A stretch of DNA of 11,693 nt from Aquamicrobium sp. (GTDB taxonomy: Bacteria; Pseudomonadota; Alphaproteobacteria; Rhizobiales; Rhizobiaceae), in the NCBI GenBank assembly GCA_014860725.1, contig JACZJD010000749.1, positions 1 to 11,693 of the forward strand, in the 5' to 3' direction. Every line of letters starts with the position of its first letter. Within the stretch, counting starts at the first letter, position 1. Below the pieces are notes generated by a model. The model saw nothing but the letters and a program-made list of their open reading frames with translations, made no database searches and had not been told where the DNA came from. Made by a program: the position numbers and the translations under genes. This document shows positions 1 through 6,500 of the stretch, piece by piece.

Positions 1-233
1 GGGTCAAGGCGGCGATGAACGGCCGGGTCGTGGCGGTCGAGGTCGCGGCGGGCGAGAGCGTGATTCCCGGTAAGCCGCTGCTGACGCTCGAGGCGATGAA
101 GATGGAGCACGTGCATGCGGCCGGCGTCGCCGGCGTCGTCAAGGCGGTGCATGCGACGTCGGGCGATCAGGTCGCCGCCGGGCAGATCCTGATCGAGATC
201 GAGCCGGACGCGAAGCAAGGGAGCCAGCCATGA
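1..233 (+). CDS. Acyl-CoA carboxylase alpha subunit, C-terminal biotinyl (BCCP) domain, 5'-partial
   Basis: Only the last 76 or so codons are in the window; the reading frame begins at base 3 and continues upstream of base 1, so the ATG at 15 is an internal methionine. The visible part is a biotinyl/lipoyl domain with the hallmark EAMKMEH motif. The lysine codon at 99-101 is the biotinylation site, flanked by the usual beta-hairpin repeats (GRVVAVEV and AGVVKAVH). In this family the biotin arm carries carboxyl groups from the biotin carboxylase domain to a separate carboxyltransferase subunit, making for example methylcrotonyl-, geranyl- or propionyl-type carboxylases in the cytoplasm. The TGA stop overlaps the next ATG (ATGA, 230-233), so the enoyl-CoA hydratase is translationally coupled. 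That pairing suggests leucine/isovalerate or terpenoid acid breakdown, but the substrate cannot be read from this fragment. A stand-alone AccB is less likely because the domain runs straight into a catabolic operon. Confidence 0.9.
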   Translation, partial: VKAAMNGRVVAVEVAAGESVIPGKPLLTLEAMKMEHVHAAGVAGVVKAVHATSGDQVAAGQILIEIEPDAKQGSQP

Positions 234-1009
234 GCGGCGAAGCGGAAGTGCTGCACGAGGCGCGCGGCCACGCCTTCTGGATCACCATCAACCGCCCGGA
301 CAAGCGCAACGCCATCAACCACGCGGTGGTCGCGGGCATCCGCGACGGGCTGGCGCGCGCCCATGCCGATCCCGGCATCCGCGTGATCGTGCTGACCGGA
401 GCGGGCGACAAGGCGTTCTGCGCCGGCGGCGACCTCGCGCCGGGCAAGGGCTTTTCCTTCGACCACGCAAAGCCGAATGTCGACTATGCCGACATGCTGC
501 GCGAGGCGCAGAACGCGACGCTGCCGACCATCGCCCGCATCAACGGCGCCTGCGTCGCGGGCGGCATGGGGCTCGCCGCGATGACCGACCTCGCCGTGGC
601 CGCCGACCACGCCACCTTCGGCCTGCCCGAGGTCAAGGTGGGCGTGTTCCCGATGCAGGTGATGAGCCTGCTCCAGACCCTCGTACCGCGCCGCCGCCTG
701 CGCGAATGGGCGATCACCGGCGAGACGGTTTCGGCGCAGACGGCGCTCGATGCCGGGCTTCTCAACGCGGTGGTGCCGGCGGCGGACCTCGACGCCGCGG
801 TGCAGGCGCTCGTGGACCGCATCGCCGGCAACTCGCCGACGGCGATCCGCCGCGGCAAATATGCGATGCGGGCGATGGAGGCGATGTCGTTCGACCAGGC
901 CATCGCCTACAGCGAAGGCCAGATCGCGCTGCTTGCGCTCACCGAAGACGCGCAGGAAGGGCTCGCCGCCTTCAACGACAAGCGCAAGCCCGTCTGGACC
1001 GGCCGCTAG
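230..1009 (+). CDS. Enoyl-CoA hydratase/isomerase family protein
   Basis: The 259-residue length is typical of the crotonase superfamily. Near the N-terminus INRPDKRNAIN (20-30) is the usual CoA-binding strand. CAGGDL (64-69) and the GG at 111-112 supply the oxyanion hole that stabilises the thioester enolate. LPE at 132-134 places Glu134 at the second catalytic glutamate of classical enoyl-CoA hydratases (Glu164 in the rat enzyme). The first catalytic glutamate (rat Glu144) aligns with Gly114 in GGMGLAA, so only one of the two acid/base residues is present. That is common in isomerases, dehalogenases and other crotonase relatives and makes simple hydration uncertain. The start overlaps the carboxylase stop by 4 bases, so the two are one operon. 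A role in branched-chain or terpenoid acyl-CoA breakdown (methylglutaconyl-CoA hydratase-like) is inferred from this neighbour only. Confidence 0.9.
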   Translation: MSGEAEVLHEARGHAFWITINRPDKRNAINHAVVAGIRDGLARAHADPGIRVIVLTGAGDKAFCAGGDLAPGKGFSFDHAKPNVDYADMLREAQNATLPTIARINGACVAGGMGLAAMTDLAVAADHATFGLPEVKVGVFPMQVMSLLQTLVPRRRLREWAITGETVSAQTALDAGLLNAVVPAADLDAAVQALVDRIAGNSPTAIRRGKYAMRAMEAMSFDQAIAYSEGQIALLALTEDAQEGLAAFNDKRKPVWTGR

Positions 1010-1196
1010 CGCGGAATCGCGCCAGCAGCGCTTCCCGTTTTCAAAGGCTGCGGGACGACTTCTGCCCCTACCCCGTCTTGCTGCGGATACAGCCGGCTCC
1101 CGCGGGCCGATTGCTGCTTTCTTTCCCTCGGAATCGCAAAACCAAGTCTCTCGGAGACCGGGATTCATTGCGCGCGGAAAAGAAGTGGCAGTCAAT

Positions 1197-1209
1197 ATCG
1201 TCTGACGAT
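1197..1209. promoter_or_regulatory. Palindrome ATCGTC-T-GACGAT, candidate operator
   Basis: A perfect 13-base palindrome, 6-bp arms around a central T, lies two bases upstream of a second palindrome of the same architecture. Its position just ahead of a -35 element and a GntR-family gene makes it a plausible site for that regulator or for the AraC protein next to it. This is inference from symmetry and position only. Confidence 0.45.
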
Positions 1210-1211
1210 TT

Positions 1212-1224
1212 AGGTTGACAACCT
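1212..1224. promoter_or_regulatory. Palindrome AGGTTG-A-CAACCT, candidate GntR operator over the -35 box
   Basis: A perfect 13-base palindrome with 6-bp arms around a central A. Its core GGTTGACAACC resembles the short GT-(spacer)-AC dyads bound by FadR/FCD-subfamily GntR proteins, for example the TGGT-N3-ACCA operator of FadR and PdhR. It contains TTGACA (1215-1220), so a bound repressor would occlude RNA polymerase. Autoregulation by the gene at 1309 is the simplest reading. Confidence 0.55.
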
Positions 1225-1244
1225 CGCCCACCACCAGCCAGTAT
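1215..1244 (+). promoter_or_regulatory. Candidate promoter for the GntR-AraC pair
   Basis: TTGACA at 1215-1220 is a perfect -35 hexamer. The best -10 in reach is CAGTAT at 1239-1244 (18-base spacer), which matches TATAAT at only three positions. This would start transcription near 1250 and give a leader of about 55 bases before the ATG at 1309. The -35 is convincing because it is embedded in an operator-like palindrome; the -10 is weak. Confidence 0.4.
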
Positions 1245-1308
1245 CGCCGCGGACGGACAAGGCCGGCGTCGTGACCGGCCGCGGCATGCCGCCCGTCCCG
1301 GAGGAGAG

Positions 1309-1983
1309 ATGAGACCCGTCGCAGCCGCGAAGGCGGAAACGCCGCGACGCGCCGAGCCGAGCGCGTCGGCGAAAATCGTCCGCGAGATCGTGCGCGGGCT
1401 GCACGACGGCATCTACGCTCCGGGCCAGCGCCTGTCGGAGCCCGAGCTGATGGAGCAGTTCGGCGTCAGCCGCAGCACGGTGCGCGAGAGCATCCGGCGC
1501 ATGGAGTCGGAAGGGCTGGTCGAGGTGCTGCCCTATCGCGGCGCGATCATCCGCCGGCTGTCGCTCGGCGAGGCGCTGGACGCGCTCGCCGTCATGGAGC
1601 TGTGCATCGGCCTTGCCGCCCGCCTCGCCGCCGGGAAGATCGGCGAGGGCGACAACCGCGCGCGCTTCGAGGAGGCGTGGCAGGGCCTGCAGGCGTTCCG
1701 CGACGTGACCGACAGCTTCGACATGGTCAAGGCGCGGAACCGCTTCTACCGCACGATCACCATGCTCTCGGGCAACCGCGAGCTCCAGCGCATCATCCCG
1801 GGCATACAGGTGCACCTGATCCGGCGCGACTACGCGCTGCCGCCGGCGATCCGCTTCGAGGGCTACGAGCGGATGGCCACGGCGATCCTCGCCGGCGACG
1901 GCGCGGCGGCGGAAGCCGTGGGCCGGGCGCATATCGCCACCATCGCGGCGCTGGCGCGGGAGAAGCTGCCCGACAACGCCTGA
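1309..1983 (+). CDS. GntR family transcriptional regulator, FCD subfamily
   Basis: A 224-residue cytoplasmic DNA-binding protein. Residues 20-85 form the GntR winged helix, with the recognition helix region FGVSRSTVRESIRRMESEGL (51-70) and the wing VLPYRGAII. Residues 88-215 form the all-helical FCD effector domain. Three of the four usual FCD metal ligands are replaced by my alignment: the D-x3-H pair becomes Arg143 and Tyr147 (in RNRFY), the middle His becomes Tyr186, and only His208 (AHIATI) remains. The domain may therefore sense its ligand without a metal, or a different ligand class. The start has GGAGGAG just upstream. The gene lies 25 bases before the AraC gene and is probably co-transcribed with it. 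The target is probably its own promoter; the acyl-CoA operon upstream is another possibility. Confidence 0.92.
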   Translation: MRPVAAAKAETPRRAEPSASAKIVREIVRGLHDGIYAPGQRLSEPELMEQFGVSRSTVRESIRRMESEGLVEVLPYRGAIIRRLSLGEALDALAVMELCIGLAARLAAGKIGEGDNRARFEEAWQGLQAFRDVTDSFDMVKARNRFYRTITMLSGNRELQRIIPGIQVHLIRRDYALPPAIRFEGYERMATAILAGDGAAAEAVGRAHIATIAALAREKLPDNA

Positions 1984-1995
1984 CCTTCGTTCTTT

Positions 1996-2003
1996 GGGAG
2001 GAG
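1996..2003 (+). promoter_or_regulatory. Shine-Dalgarno site that sets the AraC gene start
   Basis: GGGAGGAG lies 5 bases before the ATG at 2009. A longer frame could begin with a TTG at 1994, but that codon is directly upstream of and reads through this site, so ATG 2009 is chosen. Confidence 0.8.
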
Positions 2004-2008
2004 AACCC

Positions 2009-2812
2009 ATGGCCGGTTTCGACGAGACATTGCCGAGCAGGATGCTGATCGGCCGCGACCGGCTGTTCTACAGCGGCCTTCTCGGCAACGCGATGAAGAC
2101 CCGCCGCCTCGGCGCCGTCGCCGTCTATGTCGCCACCGGCGGCCATCTCGAGGTCAGCGTCGACGGCGGCCCGTGGCAGGAGCGCCGCATCGTGGCGCTG
2201 CCCGCCTATGTGCCGCACCGGCTGCGCACGCCCGACGGCCGCATCGCGACGGTCTGCCTCGAACCCGAGACGGTCGACCGCGAGGACCTCGGCGCCCTCC
2301 TTTCCCATGTCAATGACGGGCCGGAGGACGAGCGGCTGATCCGCCGCATCCTGACGGCGAGGCGCGAGGTGACGCGCATCCGCGACGCGGGCGGCTTCTC
2401 GACAGGAGAGTTCGACCGCTACTTCCTGCGCCAGACGCTCAGGCCGCGCGAGGTCGATGCGCGCATCAGGCACATCCTCGACCGCCTGCTCGACGAGCTG
2501 CCCGAGGCGACGATCTCCGCCGGGGAATGCGCCGGGGACGTCGGCCTCTCCACGTCACGCTTCCTGCATCTCTTCAAGGAGAACACGGACGTCGCCTTCC
2601 GCACCCAGCGGATGTGGAAGCGGGCGCGGCGCTTCATGGACCACGCCAACCGCGACGAAAGCCTGACCGATGTCGCGCTCGATCTCGGCTATCCGGATTC
2701 CAGCCATTTCAGCCATTCCATCCGCGCCTCGTTCGGGCTGAAGCCGCGCTCGATCCGCGCGGGCTCGCGCGGCATGCAGGTCTGCATCGGCGAGAACTAC
2801 GTGCTGTCGTGA
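2009..2812 (+). CDS. AraC family transcriptional regulator
   Basis: A 267-residue regulator. Residues 1-90 look like a small beta-rich cupin-type sensing region, including GGHLEVSVDGGPWQ and the ALPAYVPH turn. The C-terminal AraC/XylS DNA-binding domain spans about 150-250. Its first helix-turn-helix is around AGDVGLSTSRFLHLFKENT (175-193). The second is around LTDVALDLGYPDSSHFS (219-235), followed by the family signature F-G-L-K-P-R-S-I-R (242-250). The start at 2009 is preferred over a TTG five codons earlier because of the Shine-Dalgarno site between them. It follows the GntR gene by 25 bases and is convergent with the glutathione S-transferase gene, whose stop lies 6 bases away with no obvious terminator. 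The inducer and targets cannot be read from sequence; the nearby acyl-CoA operon is a reasonable guess. Confidence 0.92.
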   Translation: MAGFDETLPSRMLIGRDRLFYSGLLGNAMKTRRLGAVAVYVATGGHLEVSVDGGPWQERRIVALPAYVPHRLRTPDGRIATVCLEPETVDREDLGALLSHVNDGPEDERLIRRILTARREVTRIRDAGGFSTGEFDRYFLRQTLRPREVDARIRHILDRLLDELPEATISAGECAGDVGLSTSRFLHLFKENTDVAFRTQRMWKRARRFMDHANRDESLTDVALDLGYPDSSHFSHSIRASFGLKPRSIRAGSRGMQVCIGENYVLS

Positions 2813-2818
2813 CGCCGT

Positions 2819-3454
2819 CTATGCGGCCGCCTTCTCCTGCGCGGCCTTGGCGGCGAGGAAGCCCGGCCGCCGCGCGAGACGCCGGAACCACGACAGCGCG
2901 TTCGGCGGCAGCTCCGCCTCCATGCCGAGCTGGAGGGCGAGCATAACGGCGTAGCCGACCGAGATGTCGGCCATGGTGAACGTCCCGCCGACGAGGTGGT
3001 CGCGGCCGTCGGCCAGAGCGGCCTCGGCCAGCCTCAGCCTGGCCAGGAACCAGCGCTTGTAGTCGTCGGCGACGCCCGGCTGCCGCCGCTCCTCCGGCTC
3101 CAGCAGCGCATAGCGCAGGAAGATCGTCTGCGGGAAGGTCAGCGTCGCCTCGCCGTGGTGGAGCCAGTTGAGATAGGCGCCGTATTCGGCGTGCTCCGGC
3201 CCGAGCGTCAGGCGTCCGCCGGCATGGACCATGGCGAGGTAGTGCGGGATGGCGGCCGATTCCGTCATGCGCGTCTCGCCATCGACCAGAAGCGGCACGG
3301 TGCCGAGCGGGTTCTGGTCGAAATAGGACTTGTCGAACACGCGCGGCGGAAACGGCAGCAGCCGCAGCTCGTAGTCCAGTCCAAGCTCCTCCAGCGCCCA
3401 CAGGACACGGAAGGAGCGGGCATCGGCACAATGCCAGAGAGTGAGTGCGCTCAT
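2819..3454 (-). CDS. Glutathione S-transferase family protein
   Basis: A 211-residue cytoplasmic protein with the two-domain GST layout. The N-terminal thioredoxin-like domain begins at once (LTLWHC), with Cys9 and Ser14 in CADARSFR at the position of the usual catalytic Ser/Cys. The cis-proline Pro54 is in GTVP and the gamma-glutamyl-binding Glu65-Ser66 in TES. The helical C-terminal domain carries the folding motif FTMADISVGY, with its capping box T-x-x-D. Such enzymes conjugate or reduce electrophiles with glutathione. The frame extends upstream to a GTG at 3520, but the extra 22 residues are not GST-like, so the ATG at 3454 is chosen. It lies about 100 bases downstream of the giant repeat gene on the same strand and may share its transcript or use its own promoter; a TTGACG (minus strand, 3546-3541) could be a -35, but no good -10 follows. 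Confidence 0.9.
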   Translation of the reverse strand: MSALTLWHCADARSFRVLWALEELGLDYELRLLPFPPRVFDKSYFDQNPLGTVPLLVDGETRMTESAAIPHYLAMVHAGGRLTLGPEHAEYGAYLNWLHHGEATLTFPQTIFLRYALLEPEERRQPGVADDYKRWFLARLRLAEAALADGRDHLVGGTFTMADISVGYAVMLALQLGMEAELPPNALSWFRRLARRPGFLAAKAAQEKAAA

Positions 3455-3518
3455 GTCGAAATCGGGTTCCACCAGCTTGATCGGCTCTGCCGCGGACGGC
3501 TTCGGATGCAGCAATCGC

Positions 3519-3536
3519 ACAGCGGCGCGGCGCTGT
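3519..3536 (-). other. Stem-loop between repeat gene and GST gene
   Basis: Read on the minus strand, ACAGCG and CGCTGT form a 6-bp stem around a 6-base loop, about 21 bases after the stop of the repeat gene. No T run follows, so it would be a weak or Rho-assisted terminator, or an mRNA end protector. It also overlaps the GTG at 3520, another reason to prefer the GST start at 3454. Confidence 0.3.
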
Positions 3537-3556
3537 CTTGCGTCAATCCGCTCTGC

Positions 3557-6500
3557 TCAGAATTCCTGATAGGCCGCGAGCAGCGCGTTCACCTGATCCT
3601 CGGTCATGGCGTTGACCTGCGCCTGCGTGAACGCCGCGAGCTGGCCCGCGCTCAGCCCGGCGATGCGGTCGACGGCAAGGCCGGCGAGCGCCGAGGTGCT
3701 GATCGCCGCGATGTCGCCGGTCGAGAACCGCTCGAAATCCTCCATCGCCATCGCCGCAAGCTGCGCCGAGGTCAGGGCCGCAGTCTGCTCCTCGGTCAGC
3801 GCCTCGATCTGGTCGGCGGTCAGGGCCTCGATCTGGGCGGCCGTCAGCCCCGTTATGGCGGCCGGGCTCAGGCCGCTGATCTGGGCGGTGGTCAGCGCCT
3901 GCAGCTTCGCCGCGCCGAGGGGCGTGAGCGAGGTCAGGCCGCCGATCTGCTCCGCGCTCAGCGCCTGCACGTGGTCGAGCGTGAGCGCGGAGACCTGCCC
4001 GAAGGACAGCGCCGCCATCTGCTGCGGCGTCAGCCCGCCGATCTGGTCGATGTCGAAGGCGGCGATCAGGGACGGGGCGAGCCCGCCGATCGCGGCCGGG
4101 CTGATGGCGGCGATCCCGTCGGCGGGCATCTCGGCGATGTCGTCGGCCGCGATGGCGGCGATCTGGGCGGCGGTGAAGGCGCCGATCTGCCCGCTGCTCA
4201 ATTCGCCGATGCGGCCCGCGGTCAGCGCCGCGACCTGCGTCGTGGTCAGCGCGCCGATCTGGGCCGCGCCCAGCGCGGCGATCTGCGGGGTATCGAATGC
4301 GGCGATGCCGTCCGCCGACAAGCCGGGGATGGCCCCGGCACCGATGGCGGCGATCTTGTCCGGCGGGAACTCCGCGATGTCGTCGGCGGCGATGGCGGCG
4401 AGCTGGGCCGCGCTCAGGGCCGCGATCTGGCCGGTCGTCAGCGCGCCGAGCTGGTCGGGATCGAGCGCCGCGATGACATCCGTGGACAGGGCGGGGATGG
4501 CGGCCGTGCCGATGGCCGCGATCTTCGCTTCCGGGAACGCCGCGATGTGCTCGGCGGCGATGGCGCCGATCTGCCCGGCGCTGAGCGCCGCGATCTGGCT
4601 CGCGGTCAGGCCCTCGATCTGGTCGGCGTCCAGCGCCGCGATGGTCTCGGTGGGCAGGCTGGCGATGGCCCCGGTGCCGATCGCGCCGACCTGCTCGTCG
4701 CTCAGAACTTCGATCTGGTCGAGGCTGAAGGCACCGACCTGCGCCGCCGAAAGCGCGCGGATCTGGCCCGTGCTCAGGGCGGCGATCTGGAACCGGTCCA
4801 GCACGCCGATCTGGGCGGTCGTCAGCGCGGCGATCTGCGCGGAGCTCAAGGCGGCGACCTGGTCTTCGTCGAGCGCCTCGATGGCGGCCGTCGACAGCGC
4901 TGCGATCACCTTGGCGCTGATCGCGCCGATCTCGTCGGCAAGGAACTCGACGATGTCCTCGGCATCCAGCACGCCGATCTGCGCCGCGGTCATGACGCGG
5001 ATCTGCGCTGCCTCGAAGGCGTCGATCTGCCGCCAGTTCATGGCGTCGATCTGGTCGGCGGTGAAGCCGGTCACGGCCGCGGGCGTGAGCGCCGCGATCT
5101 GCTCCGGCGTCAGGACCTCGACCTGCTCGATGGTGAGCGCCGCGATCTGCCTGGCGGTCAGGCCGGCGATCTGGGCGGTGCCAAGCGCCTCGATCTGGCT
5201 CTCGCCCAGCGCCGCGATCTGGTCCGGGGTCAGGGCCGCGACCTGACTTTTGGTCATCGCCGCCAGTTGTTCGGGCGCGAGCGCTGCAATCGCGTCGGTG
5301 GAAAGGCCCGAGATCGCCCGGCCGCTGAGCGCGGCGAAGGCGTCCGCCGACAGCGCCTCGATATGCCCGGCCTCGAAGAGCGAAAGCTGCGCCGGGCCGA
5401 GGGCGCCGACCTGTGCCGCGGTCAGCGCACCGATCTGCTCCGTGTCGAGCGCGCCGATCTGCTCGGCGGTGAGCGCGGCCACCACCGCCCGGCCGAGCGC
5501 GGGAATCTGATCCGTCCGCAATGCTGCGAGCTGGTCGCCAGTGAGCGCGGCCGCCGTCTTCTTGGTGAGCGCGGCGATCTGCTCCGTCGTCAGGGCGTCG
5601 ATCTGCTCCGTGGCGAGGACGGCGATCTGATGCGGCTTGAGCGCCGTGAACTGCGCCCGCGTCATCACCGCAAGCTGCTCCGCGGTGAGCGCGGCGACGG
5701 CGTCGGTGGACAGGCCCGAGATCGCCCGGCCGCTCAACGCGGCGAAACCCTCGCTCGACAGGCGGGCGACGCCTTCGGCGCCGAGCGCGGTGATCTGCGC
5801 GGCGCTGAGGGCGGCGATCTGCACGGTCGTCAGCGCGGCGATCTGGTCGGCGTCGAACGCGCCGATCTGGGTCGCGGTCAGGCCCACCACGACCGAGCGG
5901 TTGAGGGCCGCGACCTGCTCGCCGCTAAAGGCGCCGATCTGCTCGGCGCTCAGCGCCGCGGCAGCCTTCCTGTTCAGCGCGCCCACCTGCTCCGTGGTGA
6001 GGGCGGCGACCTGGTCGGAGGTCAGGGCGGCGATCTGGTGCGGCTTGAGCGCAATGAACTGTGCCCGCGTCATGGCCGCGAGCTGGTCCGAGCTGAGCGC
6101 GGCGACGGCGTCGGTGGAAAGCGCCGACATCACCCGCGTCTTCAGCGCCGCGATCTCGTCGGGCGAGAACTCGGCGATGCCGTCCGCCCCGAGCGCCGCC
6201 ACCTGCGCCGAGCTGAGCGCGCCGATCTGTCCGGCGGTCAGCGCCTCGACCTGCGCGGTGGTCAGCACCCCGATCTGCGAGGCGCTCAGCGCTGCGATCT
6301 GGAGCTGGGTGAAGCTCGTCATCTTCGAGGCATCCAGAACGGCGAGCTGGTCCACGGTGAGGCTCTTGATCCCGCGCGCTGTGATCGAGCCTAGCTGCTC
6401 CTCGTTCAGGACATCGAAATCCTCCGCCTCGATCGCCGCGATCTGGGCGGGGGTCAGCGCCTTGATCTGCTTGGTGCTGAGCGCCGCGACGTCGTCCGTG

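Larger units (their letters stand above)
1010..1308. other. Intergenic spacer between hydratase and GntR gene
   Basis: This 299-base stretch has no convincing gene; the long open frames across it on either strand are arginine-rich shadows. Directly at the hydratase stop is a small hairpin (GCGCG, GAAT, CGCGC, 1009-1022) without a T tract, so it is at best a weak terminator. A second inverted repeat, GTCTC-TCG-GAGAC, lies at 1146-1158. The right end carries the two operator-like palindromes and a promoter candidate listed separately. A 6-bp stem with an 8-base loop (GGCCGG/CCGGCC, 1261-1280) falls in the expected leader of the GntR gene. The ribosome site GGAGGAG (1300-1306) sits just before the ATG at 1309. 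Confidence 0.6.

Noticed and set aside
167..1234. Minus-strand open frame of 355 codons opposite the enoyl-CoA hydratase
   Set aside because: It is a GC-rich shadow with Arg/His/Gly-rich product; the plus-strand gene has clear crotonase motifs.
2996..6394. Plus-strand open frame of 1132 codons opposite the repeat gene and GST gene
   Set aside because: It is kept open by the 24-bp repeat on the other strand. Its product is an Arg/Gly/Asp-rich string such as GGDLRRGQ with no family resemblance, and it crosses the GST gene. The minus-strand reading has the clean hydrophobic pattern, a good ribosome site and a sensible start.
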